Shown here piece after piece: positions 25,516-34,727 of a stretch of DNA of 64,000 bases. Each line of letters starts with the position of its first letter. Positions within the stretch are counted from its first letter, which is position 1. The notes under the pieces were generated by a model. That model saw only the letters and a list, made by a program, of their open reading frames with translations. It did not search any database and was not told the origin of the DNA. The stretch is from M0108 sp963841065 (GTDB lineage: Bacteria > Pseudomonadota > Gammaproteobacteria > Chromatiales > Chromatiaceae), in assembly GCA_963841065.1 (NCBI GenBank), contig CAWJBI010000049.1, positions 66,375 through 130,374 on the forward strand. Direction: 5' to 3'. The translations under genes and the position numbers were made by a program.

Positions 25516-26960
25516 TGGCGAATGATAGGGGTGAGATCCCCAGACTGGCGATCATGGGCCACCCCAATGCGGGTAAATCCTCGGTAGTCGCCACCTTGAC
25601 CGAGAACGACCGCATCGCCATCGACCAGCGCGCGGGCACTACCACGGAATCGGACTTTTATCCGGTCATCATTGACGGCCAGACGGTCATCGAGTTCATC
25701 GACACTCCCGGTTTCCAGAACCCGGGGGCGATTCTGGAGTGGTTCCAGGCGCACCCGGAGATTCGCGACCTGGCCCGGGAGTTTGTCAAGACCCATCGCC
25801 ACGACCCCCTGTTCTCCCACGATTGCGCGCTCCTGGAGCCGGTGGCGGCGGGGGCCGGCATGATCCTGGTGGTGGACGGCTCCAAGCGCATCAAGGAAAA
25901 GGACCGCATCGAGATCGAGCTGATGCGTCTCACCGCGCGGCCGCGCATGGCGATCCTCAACAACCTGACCAAGGAGACCCGCCACATGGCCCAGTGGCAG
26001 GATACCTTGAGCAAGGGATTCAACTCGGTGCGCGAATTTAACGCCCACCGCGCGACCTATGGCGAGCGCATCAAGCTGCTCAAGGCCCTCAAGAGCATTG
26101 ATCAGCGCTGGGAGGAGCGGCTGGCGCGGACCATCGATGCCTTCCAGCGTGCCTGGGATCGGCGCACCGATCAGGCGGTGGATACCATCGTGACCCTCAT
26201 GAAGGATGCGCTGGGATTGAGGGTGAGCAAAACCTTCAAGGAATCCAGGCTGGACATGCAGGGCGGGCGAAACCAGGCCAAGGCCGAGGTGATGGTGGAG
26301 TTGGAAAATAGTCTGCGCAAGCTGGAGGCCAATGCTCACCGGCAGATCCGCGCCAACTTTCGGCACCATGTTTGGGACCAGCCGCCGGACTCGCTGCTGG
26401 CCAAGGACCTGCTGTCCGATGAGGTGGGCCAAGCCTTGGGGTTATCCCGGCGGGCGCTCGCCCTCGCCGGCATGACCGCCGGGGCCGCGACGGGCGCCGG
26501 GGTGGACATGGCGCTGGCCGGGAGTTCCCTGGGTGGGGCGGCCTTTCTGGGTGCCGTCGCGGGTGGGCTGCTGGGATTCGCGGGTGGCAGGGCCCTCGCC
26601 AAACTGGATATCGAGATCAAACCAGGCACCGCGCGCTTCACCGCGGGTCCGGTGTCCAACCCCAAGTTCCCCTTTATCCTGCTCGACCGTGCCCTGCTCT
26701 ACAGTGCCCGGGCCATGAACTGGGCCCACGGACGCCAGGCTGCTGACGAGGGTGCCCCGGATAAGGTCCCGGAGGCCCGGATCCCGGTTGTGGGGTTCAC
26801 GGAAGAGCTCAGCGCCGCCGAGCAGCGCGAGCTGGCCCGCTTTTTCGCCGCTATTCGTAAGGGTAAGGCGGCGGACGGGGAGGAGGCTTGCCGGACCATC
26901 ATTAAACGCGTCCTGCACGATCTCTCCGAGAATCGCATCGACAGCCGGGTTCATCTTTGA
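25515..26960 (+). CDS. DUF3482-containing Era-like GTPase
   Basis: A 481-residue protein with an N-terminal TrmE/Era-type G domain: P-loop GHPNAGKSS, G2 threonines in GTTTESDF, G3 EFIDTPGF, and a G4-like LNNLTKE that departs from the usual NKxD. A DUF3482 domain follows, with a glycine- and alanine-rich hydrophobic stretch around residues 315-355 (GMTAGAATGAGVDMALAG) able to insert into membrane. ATG 25515 overlaps the DUF2868 stop. Together they form a membrane-protein/GTPase pair of unknown purpose. Confidence 0.82.
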   Translation: MANDRGEIPRLAIMGHPNAGKSSVVATLTENDRIAIDQRAGTTTESDFYPVIIDGQTVIEFIDTPGFQNPGAILEWFQAHPEIRDLAREFVKTHRHDPLFSHDCALLEPVAAGAGMILVVDGSKRIKEKDRIEIELMRLTARPRMAILNNLTKETRHMAQWQDTLSKGFNSVREFNAHRATYGERIKLLKALKSIDQRWEERLARTIDAFQRAWDRRTDQAVDTIVTLMKDALGLRVSKTFKESRLDMQGGRNQAKAEVMVELENSLRKLEANAHRQIRANFRHHVWDQPPDSLLAKDLLSDEVGQALGLSRRALALAGMTAGAATGAGVDMALAGSSLGGAAFLGAVAGGLLGFAGGRALAKLDIEIKPGTARFTAGPVSNPKFPFILLDRALLYSARAMNWAHGRQAADEGAPDKVPEARIPVVGFTEELSAAEQRELARFFAAIRKGKAADGEEACRTIIKRVLHDLSENRIDSRVHL

Positions 26961-27063
26961 GCCGGGAAGGTCCCGGGTGGGCTTTAGGCGTCATGGGCGG
27001 AGTTCCCCATGCCGCGACAACGGGGCGGCCGAGGCAGTGACTGGCTAACCAAGATAGGACCTT

Positions 27064-28392
27064 ATGAAAATAAACCAGACCGATCCCTGTTGCGACGTCC
27101 TCATCATTGGTGGCGGACCGGCCGGCTCTACCGCGGCCGCCCTGCTAGGGGAGAAAGGCCACCGGGTCACGCTCTTGGAAAAGGCACGGCACCCGCGCTT
27201 CCATATCGGTGAATCCTTGCTGCCGGCTAATTTGCCACTGCTCGAGCGGTTGGGCGTGCGTGCCGAGGTCGAGGGTATCGGCATGGCGAAATGGGGGGCC
27301 GAATTCATTTCCCCCTGGCACGAGCACAGCCAGTCCTTTGAGTTCGCGGATGCCTGGGATAAGTCCATGCCGTACGCCTACCAGGTGCGACGTTCCGAGT
27401 TCGACGAGATCCTGATTCGCAATGCCTGTCGCAAAGGCGCCACCGTCATCGAAGGCTGCCGCGTGCGCGACGTGGAATTCCTGCCGAACGGCGAAGGCGC
27501 TATCGTCCGGGCGGAGCATGACGATGGCCGCGCGGAGTCCTGGCAATGTCGCTTCCTGATCGACGCCTCCGGCCGTGACACCTTCCTGGGCAACCGGTTT
27601 AAGGCCAAGCACCGGAATCCCAAGCACAACAGCTCATCGCTCTATGGCCACTTCAAGGGCGCGCGGCGCAATCCGGGCAAGAAGGAAGGCCACATCACCA
27701 TCTTCTGGTTCGAGCATGGGTGGTTCTGGTTTATTCCCCTCGCGGACGGCACCACCAGCGTCGGCGCCGTTACCTGGCCTTACTATCTGAAGACCCGCAC
27801 TAAACCGCTGCAGGCTTTCTTCATGGATCTCATCGCCATGTGCCCAGCCCTCGCGGAGCGACTCCAGGGCGCGGTATTGGTGTCGGAGGTGGAGGCCACG
27901 GGCAATTTTTCCTATACCTGCGACCACACCCACGGCACCCGCTACCTGCTGTTGGGCGATGCCTATGCCTTCATCGATCCGGTTTTCTCGTCCGGCGTCA
28001 TGCTGGCTATGAACAGCGCCTTCGCCGGGGCCGAGGCGGTGGATACTTGTCTCCGAGAACCGGGCAAGACCGCCCAGGCCTTACAAGAATTTGATCGGAT
28101 CATGAAGCACGGACCCAAGGAGTTTTCCTGGTTCATCTACCGCGTCACCAATCCCACCATGCGCGATTTATTCATGGCGCCACGCAATGTCTTCCGGGCC
28201 AAGGAGGCCTTGCTGTCGGTATTGGCCGGCGACATCTTCGGCAAGACGCCCATCTGGCGTTCCGTACTGGTATTCAAGGCGATCTATTACCTCGCCTCTC
28301 TGGCCAACCTGAAGCCGACAGTTATGGCCTGGAAGCGGCGTAAAATGAATATCCGCTACGTGGAAGACTCCGAAGAGATCAGCTACCGATGA
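27064..28392 (+). CDS. Flavin-dependent halogenase-like oxidoreductase of the pigment cluster
   Basis: A 442-residue FAD enzyme. The N-terminal dinucleotide fold has LIIGGGPAGSTAAALLG, followed by RFHIGESLLPANLPLLERLG and a GMAKWGAEF segment, whose Lys matches the position of the catalytic lysine in phenol/pyrrole halogenases. The halogenase WxWxIP motif is present as GWFWFIPL, and FIDPVFSSGVML closes the FAD site. Xanthomonadins are halogenated aryl polyenes, so a halogenase acting on the phenolic head is a reasonable inference; a plain hydroxylase or geranylgeranyl-reductase-like enzyme is the alternative. Its end overlaps the chorismatase start by ATGA. Confidence 0.75.
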   Translation: MKINQTDPCCDVLIIGGGPAGSTAAALLGEKGHRVTLLEKARHPRFHIGESLLPANLPLLERLGVRAEVEGIGMAKWGAEFISPWHEHSQSFEFADAWDKSMPYAYQVRRSEFDEILIRNACRKGATVIEGCRVRDVEFLPNGEGAIVRAEHDDGRAESWQCRFLIDASGRDTFLGNRFKAKHRNPKHNSSSLYGHFKGARRNPGKKEGHITIFWFEHGWFWFIPLADGTTSVGAVTWPYYLKTRTKPLQAFFMDLIAMCPALAERLQGAVLVSEVEATGNFSYTCDHTHGTRYLLLGDAYAFIDPVFSSGVMLAMNSAFAGAEAVDTCLREPGKTAQALQEFDRIMKHGPKEFSWFIYRVTNPTMRDLFMAPRNVFRAKEALLSVLAGDIFGKTPIWRSVLVFKAIYYLASLANLKPTVMAWKRRKMNIRYVEDSEEISYR

Positions 28393-29450
28393 AGCCTGCG
28401 GGCGATATCCTGTGGCTGGAATATCTACCCGCATCTCGGGTTTGCCAGCACGCACACGACGAACAGGACAGCGCACTCGGCGGCGTTTGCTTTTCGCACC
28501 CCGCCATCTCTCATGATACCGTGGGGCTGCCGCTCGTGGCCGTGGACATGCGCTTGCCGGCAGGCCAAGAGGCCATCTGCGAGGTCTGGCATAGCCAGGA
28601 ACCCCTGCATTCCGGCCGGCATGGCCATATCCGTTATCGTCAGGGTAAAACCTTGCTGTTCGGCTGTCTGACCTTGGAAGAAGCTGCTGGGGATAGGCCC
28701 CTGGATTCGCGCGCTCCCCTGCAGGTCGCGACGGAGACCGCCTACCAGTCTGTCTTTGAGCTACTCGAATCCCGCGGCTATACCGCCGTTCTACGCTTCT
28801 GGAATTATTTTCCGGCGATCAATTGGGTAAGTCACAGCATGGAGCGTTACCACCAGTTCAACATTGGCCGCCAGGATGCTTTCCTTGCCCATGGCCGCTT
28901 AGTCATCGGCAAGGTACCGGCCGCCTGCGCCCTAGGCACCGCCGCCGGCCGCCTCCATATCGCCTTTCTGGCTGCCCGGGCGGACATGATGGGCATCGAA
29001 AACCCGCGGCAGGTCAGCGCTTACCATTACCCCAGCCAGTACGGTCCGCGTAGCCCGACCTTCTCCCGCGCCTCCCTCGTCAACCTGGGCGGATGCGACA
29101 TGCTGTTCATTTCCGGCACGGCCAGCATCGTTGGTCATGAGACCCTGCACGTTGGCGATGTGGCGGCGCAGACAAGAGAATCCCTCCACAACATTGAAGG
29201 CGTCGTCGCGGAGGCCAACCGTCGGGCTCCAAAGGCCAACTTCCGCCTCGACAACCTTGCCTACAACATCTATGTTCGACATCCAGAAGACTTGGTCAGG
29301 GTGCGCCACGAAATGACACAATTTATTGGCGTCCCCGTGTCAGCCGTGTTCTTGCAAGCCGATGTCTGCCGCGCCGACTTGTTGGTCGAAATCGAGGCAT
29401 CCGGTGGCCATGCCATCCTTCCCCTATCACAACCCGGGGCACAGCCATGA
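28389..29450 (+). CDS. Chorismatase-type enzyme (XanB2/FkbO/Hyg5 family), aryl starter supply
   Basis: A 353-residue protein of the chorismatase family, which cleaves chorismate to hydroxybenzoate or dihydrobenzoate products. Visible family blocks are AVLRFWNYFPAIN, ERYHQFNIGRQDAF, SAYHYPSQYGPRSPTFSRA and FISGTASIVGHETLHVGD. In Xanthomonas, XanB2 makes 3- and 4-hydroxybenzoate from chorismate as precursors of xanthomonadin and ubiquinone. Here it would supply the aryl starter for the polyene in place of the ammonia lyase used in other aryl-polyene clusters. It overlaps genes on both sides by ATGA. Confidence 0.85.
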   Translation: MKPAGDILWLEYLPASRVCQHAHDEQDSALGGVCFSHPAISHDTVGLPLVAVDMRLPAGQEAICEVWHSQEPLHSGRHGHIRYRQGKTLLFGCLTLEEAAGDRPLDSRAPLQVATETAYQSVFELLESRGYTAVLRFWNYFPAINWVSHSMERYHQFNIGRQDAFLAHGRLVIGKVPAACALGTAAGRLHIAFLAARADMMGIENPRQVSAYHYPSQYGPRSPTFSRASLVNLGGCDMLFISGTASIVGHETLHVGDVAAQTRESLHNIEGVVAEANRRAPKANFRLDNLAYNIYVRHPEDLVRVRHEMTQFIGVPVSAVFLQADVCRADLLVEIEASGGHAILPLSQPGAQP

Positions 29451-30286
29451 CCCACCATCGCAGCCAGGCCGCCCTCGTCGCCCTGCTGCTGGCCTGTCTT
29501 CCTGTCCTTGGCATCGCCAGCGAAAAGCCCCTCTGGGAACTGGGCGCCGGCCTGACCACGCTCTATTTCCCCGACTATCCCGGTTCGGACCAATCCCGCG
29601 CCTACGTCCTGCCCTTTCCCTACCTCATCTATCGCGGTGATTTCTTCAAGGCGGACCGAGACGGCGTTCGTGGTATCTTCTTCGACAGTGACCGCGTTGA
29701 ACTCAACATGAGCGTCGGTGCCTCGTTACCGGTGAACAGCGACGAAAATCGTGCTCGCCAGGGTATGCCAGACTTGCAACCGACGGTGGAGGTTGGACCG
29801 GCGCTGGACATCAGCCTATGGCGCACCAGCGACCGGCGCTACAAGCTCGATCTGCGCCTGCCCGTCCGGATGGCCATCACCGTGCGAGGTGGGGTGGAGG
29901 ATATCGGTTGGGTGTTCTCACCGCGCCTCAACCTGGACATCCTTGATGTCGCGGGGCTTTCCGGCTGGAATCTGGGGTTGCTCGCAGGGCCCCTGTATGG
30001 CTCCGAACGCAACCATGACTATTTCTATTCGGTGGCTCCGCAATATGCCACCACCGACCGCCCGGCCTTCGACGCCGAGGGTGGCTACGCCGGTAGCCAG
30101 TTTTTGATGGCTGTGTCGAAACGCTACCCGAAGTATTGGCTTGGTGCCTTTGCTCGCTGGGATAACCTCAAGGGCGCGGTCTTCGTCGATAGTCCGCTGG
30201 TCGAGAGCGACTATGCGTTTTCCGTCGGCATTGGCATCGCCTGGATCCTGGGAGAATCGTCCACTCGCGTCGAGGCATTCGAGTGA
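29447..30286 (+). CDS. MipA/OmpV-family outer-membrane protein
   Basis: A 279-residue protein with a signal peptide (HRSQAALVALLLACLPVLG, cleaved near GIAS) followed by alternating beta-strand pattern typical of a 10- to 12-strand barrel. The opening strand WELGAGLTTLYFPDYPGSDQ is characteristic of MipA/OmpV proteins, and the C-terminus ends in Phe-Glu after FSVGIGIAWIL. Its place in the pigment operon suggests a role in housing or anchoring the aryl polyene at the outer membrane, which is inference. Confidence 0.8.
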   Translation: MTHHRSQAALVALLLACLPVLGIASEKPLWELGAGLTTLYFPDYPGSDQSRAYVLPFPYLIYRGDFFKADRDGVRGIFFDSDRVELNMSVGASLPVNSDENRARQGMPDLQPTVEVGPALDISLWRTSDRRYKLDLRLPVRMAITVRGGVEDIGWVFSPRLNLDILDVAGLSGWNLGLLAGPLYGSERNHDYFYSVAPQYATTDRPAFDAEGGYAGSQFLMAVSKRYPKYWLGAFARWDNLKGAVFVDSPLVESDYAFSVGIGIAWILGESSTRVEAFE

Positions 30287-31113
30287 GCCCTTACCTTGCG
30301 TCATTGCCTGGGATTCTCCGGCACCGGATGCATCGGTTCTACGAGTACGGCGCGCTGTTGTTCGGCTTGGGACTGCTCGCCACGATTTCGTTGACTTGGT
30401 CGCTGCTCGCAGTACCCCTCTATTACGTCTTACCCAAGCGGTTGGCCAACCCGCTTGGGCGTTGGGCGATCACCACCATTTTTCGCATCTACCTTGGCGC
30501 ACTAGGCCTGATCGGCGCTTGCCGTTTCGATATCAGCGCCCTCGATGCCTTGCGCGCCGAAAGACCGCTAGTGATCGCCCCCAACCACCCCTGCCTGCTC
30601 GACGCCCTGATGGTTATCTCCCGGCTGCCTAACCTCGCCTGCATTATGAAGGCCGACATCCTCGATAACGTCTTCCTGGGCGCCGGCGCACGGCTGGCGG
30701 GCTACATCCGCAACGACGCGCAACCGAGCATGATCAAGCAGGCAGTGGCCGAGCTGAAGAGCGGCAGTCACCTGTTACTCTTTCCTGAAGGCACCCGCAC
30801 CACCCGCTGGCCGATCAATCCCTGCACGGGCGCGACCGCCCTCATCGCCGGTCGGGCCCAGGCGCCGATCCAGACCGTGTTGATCGAGACCGACTCCGCC
30901 TACCTCGGCAAGGGCTGGCCCCTGTTGCGTCGCCCGACGCTGCCTATCACCTATCGCATCCGGCTCGGTCGACGTTTCGATCCGCCGGAACAGGCCAGGG
31001 ACTTGACCGAGGAACTCGAGCGCTACTTTCTTGACGAGTTGCGCAGTGCCCCCTGCGTTCTGCCGCCCTGCGCACCGCGGGGCGCGGAATCCGGTGTAGC
31101 TCAGCACACCTGA
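30283..31113 (+). CDS. Lysophospholipid acyltransferase (PlsC-like)
   Basis: A 276-residue membrane-bound acyltransferase. After a hydrophobic N-terminal segment it shows the HX4D motif in APNHPCLLDALM and the second block FPEGTRTT, the acyl-donor and phosphate-binding sites. The start is GTG at 30283, overlapping the previous stop. In aryl-polyene clusters acyltransferases of this type esterify the polyene acid to a glycerol or sugar-lipid anchor. Specific substrate unknown. Confidence 0.85.
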   Translation: MSPYLASLPGILRHRMHRFYEYGALLFGLGLLATISLTWSLLAVPLYYVLPKRLANPLGRWAITTIFRIYLGALGLIGACRFDISALDALRAERPLVIAPNHPCLLDALMVISRLPNLACIMKADILDNVFLGAGARLAGYIRNDAQPSMIKQAVAELKSGSHLLLFPEGTRTTRWPINPCTGATALIAGRAQAPIQTVLIETDSAYLGKGWPLLRRPTLPITYRIRLGRRFDPPEQARDLTEELERYFLDELRSAPCVLPPCAPRGAESGVAQHT

Positions 31114-31883
31114 TGCCACCCAGCATGAACTCGTCCGCCACCCATCTGGTGCTGATCCCCAGCTATGACCCCGGGGCCCAGGTCTATGACACGGTGCGTG
31201 CTGCCCGCCGGCAATGGACGCCGGTATGGGTAGTGGTTGATGGCAGCACCGACGGAACGGCCGCCGGCCTCCAAGAGATGGCGGCGACGGATCCGGGCCT
31301 CCGGGTGGTGGTCATGCCCGAAAACCGCGGCAAGGGTGCGGCGGTATTGCATGGCCTCGACCTCGCCGCGAGTGAAGGTTTCACCCACGCCCTCACCCTA
31401 GACTCGGACGGCCAACACCCGGACGACCTCATCCCAGCCTTCATGGCTACCTCCATTGCGGCCCCGGACTGTATGGTGCTAGGCGTGCCGGTGTTCGATG
31501 CCAACGCGCCAAAGCTGCGGGTACAGGGCCGCAAGGTATCCAACGCCTGGGCCAACTTGGAGACCCTGTGGATGGGTATCGGTGATTCCCTCTACGGCTT
31601 CCGCGTCTATCCCATCGAACCCTTGCGCCAGGTGATGCATGGCCTGCGCTGGATGCGCCGTTTCGACTTCGATCCCGAGGCGGCGGTGCGCCTGTGCTGG
31701 CGCGGCGTCCGCCCCATCAACCTGCCAGCGCCGGTGAAGTATTTTGCCGCCGACCAGGGTGGCGTCTCTCACTTCAATTATCTGCGCGACAATGTCCTGC
31801 TCACCTGGATGCACATCCGGCTGATGCTGGGGTTCCTGCCGCGATTACCCTTCCTCTTTCTGCGACGTTTGAGCACACGATGA
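31113..31883 (+). CDS. Glycosyltransferase family 2
   Basis: A 256-residue GT-A fold enzyme. It begins HLVLIPSYDPGAQVYDTV and has VVVDGSTDGT (nucleotide-binding), PENRGKGAAVLHGL and LTLDSDGQHPDDL (DxD-like metal site). The C-terminal part contains DADQGG-like AADQGGVSHFNYLRD and a hydrophobic tail. It would add a sugar to the head or anchor of the pigment. ATG 31113 overlaps the previous stop (TGATG). Confidence 0.85.
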   Translation: MPPSMNSSATHLVLIPSYDPGAQVYDTVRAARRQWTPVWVVVDGSTDGTAAGLQEMAATDPGLRVVVMPENRGKGAAVLHGLDLAASEGFTHALTLDSDGQHPDDLIPAFMATSIAAPDCMVLGVPVFDANAPKLRVQGRKVSNAWANLETLWMGIGDSLYGFRVYPIEPLRQVMHGLRWMRRFDFDPEAAVRLCWRGVRPINLPAPVKYFAADQGGVSHFNYLRDNVLLTWMHIRLMLGFLPRLPFLFLRRLSTR

Positions 31884-32656
31884 ACAAACGCTTCGATAAC
31901 CCTGACGACCTTGTCCATGCCCCGCACCCATTGCTGACGGATTACTACGCCAGCGAGGAGGAAAGGCGCGGCTTCGTGCGCCAGATCTTTGACAGCACCG
32001 CGTCGGACTATGACCGGATCGAACGGCTACTAGCCCTGGGAAGCGGACCTTGGTACCGAGGGCAGGCGTTGGGCCGGGCGGGTCTTAAACCGGGCATGCG
32101 CATTATCGACATCGGTGTAGGTACGGGTTTGGTGGCCCGTGAGGCCGTTAAGCTGGTGGGCAACCCCAGCCTGGTGGCTGGTGTCGATCCGAGCATCGGT
32201 ATGATGGCTAACGCCCGTTTGCCGACAGGCGTTCAACTCGTGGAGGGCAGGGCGGAAGCGATCCCGTTTCCCAACGGCGGTTTCGATTTCCTGAGCATGG
32301 GCTATGCGCTGCGCCATATCGGCGATCTATCGGCCGCCTGCAGCGAATTCTATCGCGTCCTCAAACCGGGCGGCCGATTGTGCCTGATGGAGATCACCAA
32401 ACCGGAACGGACCTGGAGCCGGTTCCTGCTTAAGGTCTACATGCGCGGCGTGGTGCCAGTGCTGGCCCACCTGGTTGGTGGCAGTGCCGAAACGGCCAGG
32501 TTGTGGCGCTATTACTGGGACACTGTCGATGCCTGTGTTTCTCCAAGCAAGGTAATCCATACGCTGGAGGCCGCCGGTTTTACCGGAGTGAAACGGCACG
32601 TCGAAACACGCGCACTGGCAATCCTGGCCGAATTCCAGGCGATTAAACCCGGGTGA
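31880..32656 (+). CDS. UbiE-like class I SAM methyltransferase
   Basis: A 258-residue Rossmann-fold methyltransferase: motif I IIDIGVGTGLVA, VAGVDPSIGMMANA, a post-I acidic site, FLSMGYALRHIGDL and VLKPGGRLCLMEI. The pattern is closest to UbiE/COQ5-type C-methyltransferases. ATG 31880 overlaps the preceding stop; the frame upstream of it is shadow. It ends the plus-strand pigment operon and would methylate the aryl head or polyene chain. Confidence 0.82.
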   Translation: MNKRFDNPDDLVHAPHPLLTDYYASEEERRGFVRQIFDSTASDYDRIERLLALGSGPWYRGQALGRAGLKPGMRIIDIGVGTGLVAREAVKLVGNPSLVAGVDPSIGMMANARLPTGVQLVEGRAEAIPFPNGGFDFLSMGYALRHIGDLSAACSEFYRVLKPGGRLCLMEITKPERTWSRFLLKVYMRGVVPVLAHLVGGSAETARLWRYYWDTVDACVSPSKVIHTLEAAGFTGVKRHVETRALAILAEFQAIKPG

Positions 32657-32694
32657 GCCACATGCAGGTAGGGTGAGTGCCCGCCGGGGCAGAC

Positions 32695-34011
32695 TCAGTG
32701 CCTGGCGTAAATGCCGATCCCCAGGCTCGGCAACCAGCGGCGCAGGCCCGGAGTGGTGATAACGGTGCTAAAAATGGCCATCAGCACCAGCATGGTGAAC
32801 ACCTGTTGGGAGATGACGCCCAAGTCATAGCCGACGTTGATGACGATCAACTCCATCAAGGCGCGGGTGTTCATCATGATACCCAGCACCTTACCCTCCT
32901 GATGTGATAGCCCCGCCCAACGTGCCGCGACATAGCTCCCCCCGAACTTTCCAAGGGTTGCCAGGGCGATCAGCAGCAGGCACCAACCCCAGGCGGCTGC
33001 GGAATCCATGTTCCCGATGTGAGTGCGTAACCCGGTGTAGGTGAAGAAGATGGGTAGAAAGAAGACCATGACGAAGTGACCGATACGTTCCTTCCATGCT
33101 TCGATGAACTCATGCTCATCGTGCAGGATCACCCCCATCATGAAACCACCGAAGATGGCGAAGATGCCGAGCTGATAGGTGGTAATCGCCGAGACGAAGA
33201 TGCCGGCGAGCATGATCCCAAGAAGATTGTGGGTGAGCCTGCCGCGCCCGGCCTTCTCGCCCATCGGCGCCCGGCCGGCCTGGCTGATGCGGATGAGGCG
33301 CTTCATGAGGGGTCGCATGAGGAACCACCAGGTCAGAAAGAACCCGGCGACCAGCAGCACCTTGAGACCAAAGTCTGCGGCGCTGAACTGGGTCAGGGCG
33401 AGCGCGGTGACCAGGGCGAGCAGCAGCCAGCCGATCACGTCGTTGATCGCAGCGGCGCTGATGGCGATGACCCCGATGGGCTGACGCGTGATCTTGAACT
33501 CGATCATCATGCGCCCGAGGATCGGCAGTGCCGTGATGGAAAAGGCCGTGGCGATGAACAGCGCCGAGGCGATCGGATCGACGCCGGGTGACAGCAACGG
33601 GGCCGTGAAGTACCCGAAGCCGAAGCCGAGCGCGAAAGGCGTTACCATGCTGGCCGTGGCGACATAGCTGACGGCGCGGCGGTGATGGCGGTCCATCAGA
33701 TGGGCGAAATCGAACTCCAGGCCAATCTGAAACATCAGTAGGATCAGGCCGATCTGCGACAACATCTGCATGGGTTCGGGCGGTGCCGACCGAAAGACGT
33801 ACTCGAAGACCCCGGGCGCCAGCAAGCCAAACAGGGAAGGCCCGAGCAGGATGCCGACGATGATCTCGCCCACCACCGGGGACTGCCCGATCCGGTGTGC
33901 GACCTCCCCACCCAGGCGCGCGGCCAGAATGATCACGGTCAATTGCAGCAGGGTGAAGAACAGCAGGGCCTCGGTCTGATGGACCGCGACGGCGTGCGCG
34001 GACGCCGTCAT
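32695..34011 (-). CDS. Kef/NhaP-type cation:proton antiporter
   Basis: A 438-residue CPA2-type membrane antiporter with about 12 helices: VGEIIVGILLGPSLFG, LILLMFQIGLEFD, ATAFSITALPILGRM, NDVIGWLLLAL (conserved Asn-Asp ion site) and VLGIMMNTRALMELIV. There is no C-terminal RCK/TrkA domain, so it is a short form. ATG 34011 overlaps the ketoreductase stop; the longer frame upstream is the shadow of that gene. It ends the minus-strand pigment operon. A role in balancing proton motive force during polyene export is conjecture. Confidence 0.82.
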   Translation of the reverse strand: MTASAHAVAVHQTEALLFFTLLQLTVIILAARLGGEVAHRIGQSPVVGEIIVGILLGPSLFGLLAPGVFEYVFRSAPPEPMQMLSQIGLILLMFQIGLEFDFAHLMDRHHRRAVSYVATASMVTPFALGFGFGYFTAPLLSPGVDPIASALFIATAFSITALPILGRMMIEFKITRQPIGVIAISAAAINDVIGWLLLALVTALALTQFSAADFGLKVLLVAGFFLTWWFLMRPLMKRLIRISQAGRAPMGEKAGRGRLTHNLLGIMLAGIFVSAITTYQLGIFAIFGGFMMGVILHDEHEFIEAWKERIGHFVMVFFLPIFFTYTGLRTHIGNMDSAAAWGWCLLLIALATLGKFGGSYVAARWAGLSHQEGKVLGIMMNTRALMELIVINVGYDLGVISQQVFTMLVLMAIFSTVITTPGLRRWLPSLGIGIYARH

Positions 34012-34727
34012 ATCATGCCTCCGTTCACCGAGATGATCTGGCCCGTGATATAGCTGGCCTGGTCGGAGGCGAGAAATCCCACCAGGTCCGCCACCTCCGC
34101 CGGTGTCCCGGCCCGCTTCATGGGCACCATGGCGGCGATGCTCTTGGCATCGAAAACCCCGTCGATCATATCGGTCTGAATGATGCCCGGGGCCACGGCG
34201 TTCACGGTGATACCGCGGCTGGCAAGCTCCAGGGACAACGACTTGGTGGCGGCGTGCAGCCCCCCCTTGGCAGCGGCGTAGTTCACTTGGCCGCGGTTGC
34301 CGGTAAGGCCGGCGATAGAGGTGATGTTGACGATGCGCCCCCAGCGGCCGCGGATCATGGGCATGATCAAGGGCTGGGTGACATGAAAAAACCCGTGCAG
34401 AGACACATCCAGCACCCGGTGCCACTGGCCGGCACTCATTCCCGGGAAGACGGCATCGTCATGTATGCCGGCATTGTTGACCAGGATCTGAATCGGCGTC
34501 TCCGCGACCAGGGCCTCAAGGACGACACGACTGGCTTCGGCGTCGGTGACGTCGAAGGCGATGGCCTCAGCCCTGCCACCCGTCCTGCAAATTTCTTCCG
34601 CCAGCGCGACGGCCTTGGCCAGGTTCAGGTTGGCGTGGACGTAGACGTAATAGCCGTCAGCGGCCAACCGTCGACAGATCGCCGCGCCGATGTCGCCGCT
34701 GCCGCCGGTGACAAGGGCACGTCTCAT
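34008..34727 (-). CDS. 3-oxoacyl-ACP reductase (FabG-like, ApeQ equivalent)
   Basis: A 239-residue short-chain dehydrogenase. The NADPH site is LVTGGSGDIGAAICRRLA, the structural NNAG is in ILVNNAGIH, and the catalytic Ser-Tyr-Lys set is in ITSIAGLTGNRGQVNYAAAK. It would reduce the 3-keto group in each cycle of polyene elongation, with the dehydratases removing water. Overlaps its neighbours by ATGA on both sides. Confidence 0.9.
   Translation of the reverse strand: MRRALVTGGSGDIGAAICRRLAADGYYVYVHANLNLAKAVALAEEICRTGGRAEAIAFDVTDAEASRVVLEALVAETPIQILVNNAGIHDDAVFPGMSAGQWHRVLDVSLHGFFHVTQPLIMPMIRGRWGRIVNITSIAGLTGNRGQVNYAAAKGGLHAATKSLSLELASRGITVNAVAPGIIQTDMIDGVFDAKSIAAMVPMKRAGTPAEVADLVGFLASDQASYITGQIISVNGGMI

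Noticed and set aside
34012..34425. Longer start for the Kef-type antiporter
   Set aside because: This part is the antisense-like frame shift of the ketoreductase gene and lacks hydrophobic helices; ATG 34011 gives the proper N-terminus and ATGA overlap.
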